A stretch of DNA of 64,000 nt from Pseudodesulfovibrio alkaliphilus (GTDB lineage: Bacteria; Desulfobacterota; Desulfovibrionia; Desulfovibrionales; Desulfovibrionaceae). The DNA is taken from contig NZ_WODC01000004.1 in assembly GCF_009729555.1 (NCBI RefSeq), forward strand, positions 124,001-188,000. Direction: 5' to 3'. Below, in pieces: positions 1-8,228 of the stretch. The position numbers and the translations under genes are program-made. Position 1 is the first letter of the stretch. Each line of letters opens with the position of its first letter. The notes beneath the pieces are model-generated. The model ran no database searches. It was not told the origin of the DNA and saw only the letters and a program-made list of their open reading frames with translations.

Positions 1-122
1 CCCGGATGCACGGGAGCGATGTCCAGAAAGGCAAGGATATGCTCCGTCTCAAAGACCCTGGCGCAGGGAATGGCCCCCTCCACGATCTTGCAGAAAATAC
101 AATCCTTGTCCCTTGGCCGCAT
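1..122 (-). CDS. HIT family (histidine triad) protein, N-terminal fragment
   Basis: Only the first 40 or so codons lie in the window; the gene runs off the left edge. The visible peptide begins MRPRDKDCIFCKIVEG and continues with a segment ending DIAPVHP, the classic start of HIT-family nucleotide-binding hydrolases: a CxxC pair, the CKI motif, then the conserved D-x-x-P leading to the strand before the histidine triad. The triad itself is outside the window. HIT proteins hydrolyse nucleotide phosphoramidates or diadenosine polyphosphates. The ATG at 120-122 is preceded by a good GGGGAG ribosome-binding site. Family assignment is firm; substrate cannot be told. Confidence 0.85.
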   Translation of the reverse strand, partial: MRPRDKDCIFCKIVEGAIPCARVFETEHILAFLDIAPVHP

Positions 123-402
123 CGCTCCCCTCTCGAATAAATGACCAGATTCGCCCGAAAAAGGGGCGTTATCCCGGCCTTGCGCCCGGCCTCCAGACCG
201 GGCGCCGCCAAGGACGTAACCATTCCTAGCAGTATTACTAACCGCGAAACTCATTTAAATCAAGTCGGTTGACCTGATTTTCTCGAATAATCCACAAAGC
301 ACCCCGCCGACGAAGTCTAGATATCTTCTTGAAAATCGGCCGGTTGCCCGAAAACAGCACGGCTTTTGCCCCCATCCACGCGATCAATGCAAAGAAAACC
401 GG

Positions 403-2265
403 CTAGTTGCCCTCCGGCGCATACTCGGGGACAAGGCGCTTGAGAATGGTCCTGATGGCCTCGCCGTCGTGGGCCTCGGCCGCCCGGCACAAGGCGTCCA
501 GCTCGCTGTCCAGGTCCTTGGCCCGGACCGTGTCGGCCGACCCCACCACCAGGATCTTGTCGTGCTCGGTACGCACGATGCCCTCGCCCTCGGTGATCAG
601 CTCCTCAAAGAGCTTCTCCCCCTCGCGCAGTCCGGTAAAGACGATCTCCACATCCACGTCCGGTTCCTTGCCCGAGAGGCGGATGAGGTCGCGGGCCATG
701 TCCGCGATGCGTACGGGCACCCCCATGTCCAGGACAAAGACCTCGCCGCCGGTCCCTGCCTCGCCCATGCTGCCCGCCTGGAGAATGAGCTGCGTGGCCT
801 CGGAGATGCTCATGAAGTAGCGGGTCACATCCGGGTGGGTCACGGTGACAGGCCCCCCCGAAGCGATCTGACGCCGGAACAGGGGCACCACCGAGCCGCT
901 GGAGCCGACCACGTTGCCGAAACGCACAGCCATGAACCGGGTGGGCCCGCCGCTTAGGGCCTGCATCAGCAGCTCGGTCACGCGCTTGCTCGCGCCCATG
1001 ACGTTGGTGGGCCGCACCGCCTTGTCCGTGGACACCACCACGAACCGCTCCACCCCGGCCCTCACGGCCGCCTGCATGACCGTGCGCGATCCTTCAATGT
1101 TGTTGCGAACGGCCTGCCACGGGTTGCGCTCCAGCATGGGGACATGCTTGTAGGCCGCAGCGTGGAAAACCGCTGAAGGCCGATGCTCCCGGAAAGTGCG
1201 TTCCATGAGCGGCGCATCGGCCACCGAGCCGAGTATGGTGGTGCAGCGGTCAAAGCCCAGGGCGTGGCGCAGCTCCATCTCGATTTCATACAGATTGTAT
1301 TCGGAGGCATCCACCAGCACGAGACGGCCTGGCCGGTAGCGAACGATCTGGCGGCACAGCTCCGACCCGATGGAGCCCCCGCACCCGGTGATCAGCACGG
1401 TCTGATCGCAGAGATACTGCCTGATGCCGGCCGTGTCGAGGCTCACGGGGGAACGGCCCAAAAGGTCGAGATAGTCGATGTCGCGCAGCGTATTGACGGC
1501 CACCTTGCCGTCGATGATCTCGGCCATGGCGGGCAGGGTCTTGTAGGGAAGCCCCGTGGCCTTGCATGTTTCCACCATGCGCCGCATCTCCTCGGCCGTG
1601 GCCTCGGACACGGCCAGAAAAATCTCGTCCACCCCGAAGCGCTCGGCCACCTCGCCCAGGCTGGCCACCGGGCCGAGCACCGGCCTGCCGTGAATGGTCC
1701 GGCCCCTGAGGGCCGGGTCGTCATCCAAAAACCCGATGAGGTTGTGCTGGCCCTGGCTGGTGGTCAGCTCGCGCCCGATCTTCTCGGCCGCGTCCTTGGC
1801 CCCGACCACGAGCACGTCCTTGCGGCCCGGTGCGGAACGGGCCAGGGAGAGAGTGCGGGCGTAGAAGGCGCGGATCAAAAGCCGAAGCCCGCTGCACAGA
1901 ACCAGGGTCAGCACCCAGTCGATGACAAAGATGGAGCGAGGCACTCCGACAAAGGAGAAGCGAAAGACCACAAAGGAGACCAGGATGAGGCTTTGCAGCG
2001 CCGTGACCCGCAAGAGCCGCCAGTAGTCGTCAAGGCTGGTGTACCGCCACATGCCCCGATACAGGCCGAAAAAAAGGAACAGCGCCACCTTGAAGGCGAT
2101 CACGTACTTGAGCAGCCCCTGGTACTGGACCGCGAAAAAGTGCGGCACCTCGAAATCGAAGCGGAAAAGATAGGCCGCATACAGGGCCACGGCAAAGATG
2201 ACCATGTCCGCCAGGAGCATGGCATAAAAGTTCAGGTTGCGGAAATTGGGCAGGCCAAGCTTCAT
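403..2265 (-). CDS. PglF/FlaA1-type membrane UDP-HexNAc 4,6-dehydratase (CapD family)
   Basis: A 620-residue polysaccharide-biosynthesis protein. An N-terminal block of about four membrane segments (residues ~10-130) is followed by a CoA-binding-like Rossmann domain (VLVVGAKDAAEKIG) and a C-terminal SDR domain with nucleotide motif TGCGGSIGSE and catalytic region STDKAVRPTNVMGASKR. This is the layout of PglF/WbpM, which converts UDP-GlcNAc to UDP-4-keto-6-deoxy sugar at the inner membrane. I chose the ATG at 2265 over an upstream in-frame start because it has a GGAGGGG site and overlaps the stop of the aminotransferase gene by ATGA, implying translational coupling. It is the last gene of the three-gene set; the aminotransferase and PglD-like acetyltransferase precede it. 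Confidence 0.93.
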   Translation of the reverse strand: MKLGLPNFRNLNFYAMLLADMVIFAVALYAAYLFRFDFEVPHFFAVQYQGLLKYVIAFKVALFLFFGLYRGMWRYTSLDDYWRLLRVTALQSLILVSFVVFRFSFVGVPRSIFVIDWVLTLVLCSGLRLLIRAFYARTLSLARSAPGRKDVLVVGAKDAAEKIGRELTTSQGQHNLIGFLDDDPALRGRTIHGRPVLGPVASLGEVAERFGVDEIFLAVSEATAEEMRRMVETCKATGLPYKTLPAMAEIIDGKVAVNTLRDIDYLDLLGRSPVSLDTAGIRQYLCDQTVLITGCGGSIGSELCRQIVRYRPGRLVLVDASEYNLYEIEMELRHALGFDRCTTILGSVADAPLMERTFREHRPSAVFHAAAYKHVPMLERNPWQAVRNNIEGSRTVMQAAVRAGVERFVVVSTDKAVRPTNVMGASKRVTELLMQALSGGPTRFMAVRFGNVVGSSGSVVPLFRRQIASGGPVTVTHPDVTRYFMSISEATQLILQAGSMGEAGTGGEVFVLDMGVPVRIADMARDLIRLSGKEPDVDVEIVFTGLREGEKLFEELITEGEGIVRTEHDKILVVGSADTVRAKDLDSELDALCRAAEAHDGEAIRTILKRLVPEYAPEGN

Positions 2266-3425
2266 GGGGTGCCCCTCCCGCCCCGAGGGGACGTGGCCGT
2301 CATGGCCGCGACTCTCCGGGCCACGCGATCCAGCTCCGCCTCGCTCATGGCCGTGCCCGAGGGCAGGCAAAGGCCGCGGCGGAAAAGCCCCTCGCTCACC
2401 GCACCGCCGGAGCAAGGCACGTCCCTGAACACGGGCTGCATGTGCATGGGCTTCCAGACCGGCCGGGACTCGATGTTCTCCGCCTCCAGGGCGAGGCGAA
2501 CGTCCTCGGGGCCGGCCCCGAACTCCGCCTCGTCAAGGAGGATCACGGTCAGCCAGCGGTTTCCCAGGCCGTAGGCGGCCTCGGGCATGAAGGAAACCCC
2601 CGGCAGCCGACCGAGCGAGTCGACATACCAGTCGAAGATGGCCCTGCGCCGGGCCACGCGCTCGGCAAGCACGTCGAGCTGCCCCAGGCCGATGGCCGCG
2701 GCCACGTTGCTCATGCGGTAGTTGTAACCGATGGTGGAATGCTGATAGTGGGGGGCAGGATCGCGGGCCTGCTGGGAAAGCCTGCGGGCCTCGTCTATGA
2801 GCGCCTTGTCGTCGCTGGCCAGGAGCCCTCCCCCGCCTGTGGTGATGATCTTGTTGCCGTTGAAGGAATACACGGCCGCATCCCCGCCGCGTCCGGCGTG
2901 GCGATCCTTGTAGGCCGCGCCCACGGCCTCGGCCGCATCGACGAGCAGGGGGATTCCACGCGGATGGCACACGGCCAGCAGGGCGTCGTAGTCCGAACAC
3001 TGGCCGTAAAGGTCGGTGGGGATCACCGCGCCCACCCGGCGGCCGTCGGCCTCGACTTGGTCCACGGCCTCGGCCAGCAGGGCCGGGTCCATGGTCCAGG
3101 TGGCCGCGTCGCAATCCACGAAGTGCAGGTCCGCGCCCAGGAACGTGGCCGGAGTGACCGAGCCGATGAAGGTCAGGGTGGAGGCGATGACCACATCGCC
3201 CGGGCCGACACCGAGCTGGCGCAGCCCCAGGTGGATGGCCGCTGTGCCGCTGGAAAGCCCCAGACAGTGGGCAAACCCGGTCAGCCGCGAAAACTCCGCC
3301 TCGAACTCGGCCAGCTGTGGTCCCAGGGGCGCAATGAAATTGGACTCGAAAGCCCGGTGGACGAAATCCAGTTCCGCGCCGCCCATGTGCGGGGGGGAAA
3401 GATAGAGTCTGTCGCTGGTCGGCAT
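2262..3425 (-). CDS. DegT/DnrJ/EryC1 (PglE-like) sugar aminotransferase
   Basis: A 387-residue PLP-dependent aminotransferase of the sugar-nucleotide class. Visible hallmarks are the N-terminal LSPPHMGGAE segment, the SSGTAAIHL substrate/PLP phosphate region, the DAAEAVGA motif and the Schiff-base lysine in SFNGNKIITTGGGG. PglE-type enzymes transfer an amino group to C4 of UDP-4-keto-6-deoxy-GlcNAc. It lies between a PglD-like acetyltransferase (9 bp upstream) and the PglF-like dehydratase (ATGA overlap), so the likely product is the 4-amino precursor of diacetylbacillosamine. The family is certain; the exact sugar is inferred from neighbours. Confidence 0.92.
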   Translation of the reverse strand: MPTSDRLYLSPPHMGGAELDFVHRAFESNFIAPLGPQLAEFEAEFSRLTGFAHCLGLSSGTAAIHLGLRQLGVGPGDVVIASTLTFIGSVTPATFLGADLHFVDCDAATWTMDPALLAEAVDQVEADGRRVGAVIPTDLYGQCSDYDALLAVCHPRGIPLLVDAAEAVGAAYKDRHAGRGGDAAVYSFNGNKIITTGGGGLLASDDKALIDEARRLSQQARDPAPHYQHSTIGYNYRMSNVAAAIGLGQLDVLAERVARRRAIFDWYVDSLGRLPGVSFMPEAAYGLGNRWLTVILLDEAEFGAGPEDVRLALEAENIESRPVWKPMHMQPVFRDVPCSGGAVSEGLFRRGLCLPSGTAMSEAELDRVARRVAAMTATSPRGGRGTP

Positions 3426-3434
3426 GGCTTCCTG

Positions 3435-4052
3435 CTATGTTCTCTCGCGGGCCGGAACGCCGACCACGGACCTGCCCGAAGGCACGTCGCGGACAACCGC
3501 CGCGCCCGCGCCCACCACGGCCCACTCGCCGATGGTCACACCCGGAATGGCACATGCGCCGATGCCCACAAAGGCACCCCGGCCCACACTCACGCCCCCG
3601 GCCAGGTTCACTCCGGGCGCGATGTGGGCGTGGTCCCCGATGCGGCAGTGATGATCCACGGTGCAGCCGGTATTGAGAATGACGTTTCGGCCTATGCTGC
3701 ATCCCGGATTGACTACCACGCCGGCGCAGACCACGCAGCCAGCGCCGATGACCGCGTCCCGTGCGATGACGGCAGATGGGTGGATGGCCGAAGCCAGAAC
3801 CTCGCCCTCGTCGGCCAGACTGTCGGCCACGGCCATGCGCGTCCGGTTGTCGCCAATGGCCACCACCACCGCATCATGCGGTACAGTGCCCAGGGACGCT
3901 ATCCCGCCGTGCAGGGGAAGACCCGACTGGGCCACGGACCCGGAACCGGCATCCTTCTCCACGTGTCCCAGGGGGGCCATCCCTTCGGCGCAGGCCAGGA
4001 TGTCGGCCACCACCAGGGCGTGGCCGCCGTTGCCCACTATCAGTACCCTCAC
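3435..4052 (-). CDS. PglD-like sugar O/N-acetyltransferase
   Basis: A protein of about 205 residues with an N-terminal nucleotide-sugar-binding Rossmann domain (VRVLIVGNGGHALVVADIL) and a C-terminal left-handed beta-helix of hexapeptide repeats (HPSAVIARDAVIG through GVTIGEWAVVGAGAAVVRDVP). The conserved catalytic histidine region NTGCTVDHHCRIGDHAHIAPG is present. PglD acetylates the C4 amino group of UDP-4-amino sugars using acetyl-CoA. A GTG at 4052 fits the start of the Rossmann strand and has AGGG eight bases upstream; longer in-frame starts would add non-conserved residues. It is the first gene of the three-gene set. Confidence 0.88.
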   Translation of the reverse strand: MRVLIVGNGGHALVVADILACAEGMAPLGHVEKDAGSGSVAQSGLPLHGGIASLGTVPHDAVVVAIGDNRTRMAVADSLADEGEVLASAIHPSAVIARDAVIGAGCVVCAGVVVNPGCSIGRNVILNTGCTVDHHCRIGDHAHIAPGVNLAGGVSVGRGAFVGIGACAIPGVTIGEWAVVGAGAAVVRDVPSGRSVVGVPARERT

Positions 4053-4282
4053 AGGCAACACCCTGCCGCAAAGAGCGAGACGCTCCGGCGGATATTCTTG
4101 ATTATCAAAGAGGTACCCATCCCCGTCATCTACCCCTTTGTGATTTTTACTGTCAACCACTGTGCGCCGATACGGACGGCCATGGCCGCCTTGACGCGGC
4201 TCGCCCGGGCGGGCTATCCCCTTTGCCAGCACGGCTTCGTGTCGCACGGGCACGAACGGGCTGCCACCCCAAGGAGACGACA
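4053..4282. promoter_or_regulatory. Divergent intergenic region between pglD-like gene and fabD
   Basis: About 230 bases separate the divergently transcribed acetyltransferase and fabD genes, so promoters for both should lie here. The segment 4085-4165 is more AT-rich than its surroundings and is the likeliest promoter zone. I see no sharp -35/-10 pair. The fabD ribosome-binding site AAGGAG starts at 4271. Confidence 0.4.
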
Positions 4283-5215
4283 ATGACCAAGACAGCGATA
4301 CTCTTTCCCGGACAGGGTTCCCAGGAGCAGGGCATGGGCCGCGACGTGGCCGAGGACGCGGCCGAGGCCATGGACCTGTGGATTCTTGCCGAAAAGGAAT
4401 CCGGCCTGCCCCTGCGCGACATCTACTGGGACGGCGCCAGCGGCGACATGGCCGACACCCGCGCCCTGCAACCCGCCCTGACCGTGACCAACCTCACCCT
4501 GTGGCTGGCCGTGCGTGACCGGCTCGCTCCGGCGGCTGCCGCCGGGCACAGCCTGGGCGAATTCGCGGCCCTGGCCGCCAGCGGCGCACTGGACGGCCGC
4601 GACGCCATCCGGGCCGTGTGCCTGCGCGGCAGGCTCATGGCCGAGGCAGGAGGCGAGGGCCAGGGCATGGCCGCAGTGGTCAAACTCGATCAGGCCACGG
4701 TGGAGGGCATCGTGAAACAGGCCGTGGCCGGGGCCGGCGGGCAATTGCGCATCGCCAACTACAATTCGCCTGCCCAGTTCGTCATCAGCGGAGAGGGCGA
4801 GGCCCTGGCAAGGGCTTCGGCCCTGGTCAAGGAGGCCAAGGGCCGGGCCATCGCCCTGGCCGTGTCCGGCGCATTCCACAGCCCCCTGATCCGCGAGGCG
4901 GCCGACGAGTTTGCCGCCTTCCTGGCCGGGCTCAACTGGAAGGCCCCGGCCTTCCCGGTCTACCACAATGCCACGGCACTGCCCGAACCGGACCCCTCGG
5001 GCATCCTGCCGGTCATGCAGCGCCAGATGACCTCGTCGGTCCTCTGGGTCCAGACCCTTCAGGCCCTGTGGCTGGCCGGGGTACGCCACTTCGTGGAGAT
5101 CGGGCCCAGGAACGTCCTGACCAAGCTCCTCGCGCCCAACCTCGCCGATCTTGCAGGAGACGGCGAGTGGACAGCGGCCAACGCGGGCAGCCTGGATCAG
5201 GCCAGAGCCCTGTGA
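4283..5215 (+). CDS. fabD: Malonyl-CoA:ACP transacylase
   Basis: A 310-residue acyltransferase that moves malonyl from CoA to acyl carrier protein for fatty-acid synthesis in the cytoplasm. The sequence opens with the family signature LFPGQGSQEQGMG. It has the nucleophilic serine in GHSLGEFAAL, the catalytic histidine in SGAFHSPL and the C-terminal EIGPRNVLTKL motif. Length is normal for FabD. The ATG follows AAGGAG by seven bases. aroE starts 17 bases after the stop, so the two are probably co-transcribed. No other fab genes are adjacent. Confidence 0.96.
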   Translation: MTKTAILFPGQGSQEQGMGRDVAEDAAEAMDLWILAEKESGLPLRDIYWDGASGDMADTRALQPALTVTNLTLWLAVRDRLAPAAAAGHSLGEFAALAASGALDGRDAIRAVCLRGRLMAEAGGEGQGMAAVVKLDQATVEGIVKQAVAGAGGQLRIANYNSPAQFVISGEGEALARASALVKEAKGRAIALAVSGAFHSPLIREAADEFAAFLAGLNWKAPAFPVYHNATALPEPDPSGILPVMQRQMTSSVLWVQTLQALWLAGVRHFVEIGPRNVLTKLLAPNLADLAGDGEWTAANAGSLDQARAL

Positions 5216-5232
5216 GCCCGCAAGGCGCGACC

Positions 5233-6051
5233 ATGACCGCCCGCCACGGCATCATCGGCTGGCCCCTGGGTCACACCCTGAGCCCGGCCCTGCACAACTG
5301 GGGATTCGCCAGCCTGGGCCTGGACGCCGACTATCAGGCGTGGCCCACCCGGCCCGACGAGCTTGCCGGATTCATCGACCGGGTTCGCGAACAGTCCATC
5401 CGGGGCGTGAGCGTGACCATCCCCCACAAGCGGACGGTCATGCCGCTGCTCGACCGGCTGACCCGGCGCGCCCAGGCCGTGGGCGCGGTCAACACCCTGT
5501 TCTGGTGCGACGGTCTGCTCTGGGGCGAGAACACGGACGTGACCGGCCTGGCCGCCCCTCTCAGAGCCCTGGAAAAGCTGCCGGACACGGCCCTGGTCCT
5601 GGGCGCGGGCGGCGCAGCGCGGGCGGCAGTGGCGGCCCTGGCCGAACTGGGCATGCCTGAAATCCTGGTGGCCAACCGCACCCCGGAAAAGGCCCACGAA
5701 CTCGCCCGCGACCTGTCGGCACGGGCCGTGCCCTGGGAAACGCGGATGGATCAGGGCGCTGGGCTCGTCTGCAACACCACGCCCCTGGGCATGAGCGGCG
5801 AACTGCTCGACGCCACCCCGTGGGACGCCCTCCGCTTCACCCCCGGCATGATCGTCTACGACATCGTCTACAACCCCCTGCGCACCCGGCTCCTGCGCGA
5901 GGCCGAGGCCGCCGGATGCGTCACGGTGTCGGGCCTGGAGATGTTCCTGCATCAGGGGCTGGCCCAATTCCGCCTATGGACCGGACGCGAGCCTGACGAG
6001 GCCGGGGCCAGGGCGCTGCTCCTCAATCGGCTCGCAAGGCCCAACCGTTGA
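5233..6051 (+). CDS. aroE: Shikimate dehydrogenase
   Basis: A 272-residue NADP-dependent dehydrogenase of the shikimate pathway (3-dehydroshikimate to shikimate). N-terminal shikimate-binding motif GWPLGHTLSPALHN, catalytic lysine in SVTIPHKRTVMP, catalytic aspartate in GENTDVTG, NADP-binding loop LGAGGAARAAVAAL followed by VANRTPEKA, and the terminal GLEMFLHQG all match AroE. It lies 17 bases downstream of fabD on the same strand. Confidence 0.96.
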   Translation: MTARHGIIGWPLGHTLSPALHNWGFASLGLDADYQAWPTRPDELAGFIDRVREQSIRGVSVTIPHKRTVMPLLDRLTRRAQAVGAVNTLFWCDGLLWGENTDVTGLAAPLRALEKLPDTALVLGAGGAARAAVAALAELGMPEILVANRTPEKAHELARDLSARAVPWETRMDQGAGLVCNTTPLGMSGELLDATPWDALRFTPGMIVYDIVYNPLRTRLLREAEAAGCVTVSGLEMFLHQGLAQFRLWTGREPDEAGARALLLNRLARPNR

Positions 6052-6111
6052 TTCGCCGAGCCTTTTCCGGTAGGTTCGCCGTTCACGACATCAGGAAAAA
6101 GGGGAAGAACC

Positions 6112-6771
6112 ATGCGCAAGATATCACTTCTTTTCGGAGCTCTGCTCCTGGCCTGCCTGCTGGTCCTGCCCTGCGGCGCCCAGGCCCAGGGAGGCCCCAA
6201 CCCGGTGGTTATCTTCGAGACGACCCTGGGCCGGTTCATCGTCATGCTCTATCCGGGCGAGGCCCCGGCAACGGTGGAAAACTTCATGCGCTACGTGGAC
6301 GAGGGGTTTTATGACGGCACCCTGTTTCACAGGGTGGTCACGGACAAGGACTTCCGGCAGAAGAGCCTAGCCGGGGGCAACCCCATCCCCTACAACATCA
6401 TCCAAGGCGGCGGCTTCGAGATGGGCATGCGCTTGAAGCAGACGCATCCGCCCATCCCCAACGAGTCGTCCAGGGCCATGTCCAACAAGCAGGGCACCAT
6501 CGCCATGGCTCGCGGAACAGCCCCGGACTCGGCCACGGCCCAGTTCTTCATCAACGTCAAGGACAACCCGGCCTTTGACTACAGGGACCAGAAGGACCCT
6601 CGGGATGAGACCAAGATCATCAGCCATCCGGGCTATACCGCGTTCGGCAAGGTGATCCGGGGCTGGGATGTGGTGGAGGCCATCAGCCGGGTGGAGACAT
6701 CCAGAATGGGCCAGCACGAAAACGTGCCGGTCAAGCCGGTGTTCATCATCAAGGCGTACAGGCCGCAATAG
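6112..6771 (+). CDS. Exported cyclophilin-type peptidyl-prolyl cis-trans isomerase
   Basis: A 219-residue protein. Residues 1-26 form a Sec signal peptide (hydrophobic core then GAQAQ, predicted cleavage after AQA), so the enzyme should act in the periplasm. The cyclophilin fold is clear: TTLGRFIVMLYPGEAPATVENF, the DGTLFHRV catalytic segment, the IIQGGGF loop and AMARGTAPDSATAQFFINV. These proteins speed proline isomerisation in folding exported proteins. A strong hairpin terminator follows at 6815. Confidence 0.94.
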   Translation: MRKISLLFGALLLACLLVLPCGAQAQGGPNPVVIFETTLGRFIVMLYPGEAPATVENFMRYVDEGFYDGTLFHRVVTDKDFRQKSLAGGNPIPYNIIQGGGFEMGMRLKQTHPPIPNESSRAMSNKQGTIAMARGTAPDSATAQFFINVKDNPAFDYRDQKDPRDETKIISHPGYTAFGKVIRGWDVVEAISRVETSRMGQHENVPVKPVFIIKAYRPQ

Positions 6772-6814
6772 GAGACCTCGGGGTCAGGCTTCGCGGCTTC
6801 GGATCAAACCCACG

Positions 6815-6849
6815 GGCCGGGAGCGTTTTCGGACGCTTCCGGCCTTTTT
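6815..6849 (+). terminator. Rho-independent terminator after the cyclophilin gene
   Basis: An 11-bp stem (GGCCGGGAGCG paired with CGCTTCCGGCC, one G-U pair) with an 8-base loop is followed by five Ts. It is oriented for plus-strand transcription and sits 44 bases after the cyclophilin stop codon. It separates that gene from the converging HDOD gene. Confidence 0.9.
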
Positions 6850-6854
6850 CGCTG

Positions 6855-7724
6855 CTACAGGGGGCAGGCGTCCTCGGCGCACTGCACGAACAGGTGCCGC
6901 ACGGAGCGCAGCTCCTCCACCACGTTGGCACAGACCCGATCCACGATCTCGGCCGTCAGGCCCAGGCGCTGGATGACCGCCACGGACGGGACGTAGTTGA
7001 GGCCGTCCACGCCAAGTCCCACCCCGATCATCTTGGCCAGGGCGTTGCCGATGTGGACCAGATCGAGAACCGTGTCGATCTCCGGGGCCTTGTCGGGCCG
7101 CAGATGGTGGCGGACAGGGCCGGTAATTTCAGGGGGCAGCCCCCAGGATTCAAGCAGGATGCCACCCACTTCGGCGTGGTTGATGCCCAGCACGGCGTCT
7201 TCGGCCTGATCAAAACTCAGTCCCTCCTCCATGGCCAGATCCAGGATGGCCTTGGCATTGACCTGGACGTACACGCCCAGCAAAATCTTGCCTACACCGG
7301 AAAGCAATCCGGCAGTGAAGGTGTGATCCGGCGCATCCAGGCCGAGCGCCTTCCCCAGCTCCCTTGCGGCCATGGCCACTGTCACCGAGTGTTGCAGGTG
7401 CATGCTCGGGGCCAGATCATACCCGTCGATGCGGTGGACAAAGGAGGGGGCGACTCCGGTGGAGAGAATGAACTGAAGCACCTCCAGAGTCCCCAGGCGG
7501 CTTATGGCCTCGCCTGCGGTGCGCATGGGCTTGCCCCCGCCGAAAAAGGAGGCATTGACGATCTTGAGCAGGTTGGCGGTCAGACCGGGATCGTGCTCAA
7601 TGATCCTGGCCAGCTCCGACATCTCGGCGGCCGGATCGCCGAGCAGGGCCGCCGCCTTGCCCGCGCAGGACGGGATGGCCACGACCCGGGACACGGTCTC
7701 GAGAATCTCTTGGCGTCTGATCAT
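6855..7724 (-). CDS. HDOD domain signal-transduction protein
   Basis: A 289-residue single-domain HDOD protein. Matching features are the early IPSCAGKAAALLGD segment, IIEHDPGLTANLLKIVNASFFG, the motif HSVTVAMAARELG, then GLLSGVGKILL and INHAEVGGILLESWGLPPEI. In HDOD proteins the HD metal-ligand pattern is degenerate, and that is so here (LLSGVGK instead of LLHDIGK). They are thought to act as output or scaffold domains in signalling, not as phosphodiesterases. The start codon overlaps the cheD stop by ATGA, so the two are translationally coupled, which suggests a role in chemotaxis or motility control. Confidence 0.9.
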   Translation of the reverse strand: MIRRQEILETVSRVVAIPSCAGKAAALLGDPAAEMSELARIIEHDPGLTANLLKIVNASFFGGGKPMRTAGEAISRLGTLEVLQFILSTGVAPSFVHRIDGYDLAPSMHLQHSVTVAMAARELGKALGLDAPDHTFTAGLLSGVGKILLGVYVQVNAKAILDLAMEEGLSFDQAEDAVLGINHAEVGGILLESWGLPPEITGPVRHHLRPDKAPEIDTVLDLVHIGNALAKMIGVGLGVDGLNYVPSVAVIQRLGLTAEIVDRVCANVVEELRSVRHLFVQCAEDACPL

Positions 7725-8197
7725 AGGTCTTTCTCCTCCCCCAGCGATCGGACCACAACGCGGCCGGTGTCGAGGTGCAAGAACATGGTTCGCGGAACAA
7801 CGCCGCCCACATCCGAAGCCGCCAGGGTCACGGAGTTGCGCTCAAGCAATCTGCCCAGGGCCTCGAAGTTGCGCTCTCCGGTGTTGAAAAGATTGTCGCC
7901 GCGCATGTTGGCCCCGCCTGCTGCCTTGAAAACCAGACGCCGCTTCTCGGCTCCCCGGTCCATGAGCCTTCTGACCATCATGGCCACCCCGGTGTTGACG
8001 AACATGAAGGGATTGGCACGCGCCTTTTCCCTGGCCGCCCCGGCGTGGGGCAGCAGACAGTGGACCATGCCGCCCACCCCCGCCTTGGGGTCGTGGGCCG
8101 TGACCCCGAGGCAGGACCCGAGGGAATAGGTGACGATGACATCCTCCGACGCGCTTGAAAGCTTCATGTCGGATATGGTGACGATATGCAGGGTCAT
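7721..8197 (-). CDS. cheD: Chemoreceptor glutamine deamidase CheD
   Basis: A 158-residue CheD protein. The catalytic cysteine lies in TYSLGSCLGV, the histidine in GGMVHCLLPH, and further family motifs KAAGGANM and GERN are present. CheD deamidates glutamines in methyl-accepting chemotaxis proteins and can interact with CheC. The ATG at 8197 was chosen because upstream in-frame sequence is antisense to the exporter gene and not conserved. It is followed by an HDOD gene with a 4-base overlap and lies 31 bases after the MsbA-like gene. No other che genes are adjacent; an MCP lies 37 kb away at 45058. Confidence 0.93.
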   Translation of the reverse strand: MTLHIVTISDMKLSSASEDVIVTYSLGSCLGVTAHDPKAGVGGMVHCLLPHAGAAREKARANPFMFVNTGVAMMVRRLMDRGAEKRRLVFKAAGGANMRGDNLFNTGERNFEALGRLLERNSVTLAASDVGGVVPRTMFLHLDTGRVVVRSLGEEKDL

Positions 8198-8228
8198 GGG
8201 CGGTCCGGGTGCGCAGGCGCGGCGTTGC

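Noticed and set aside
182-205. 8-bp inverted repeat (GCGCCCGG/CCGGGCGC) between the PglF-like gene and the HIT gene.
   Set aside because: No T-tract on the minus strand and a short stem, so I did not call it a terminator.
1183-2574. Long plus-strand frame opposite the PglF-like gene.
   Set aside because: Same shadow pattern; the minus-strand protein is clearly real and conserved.
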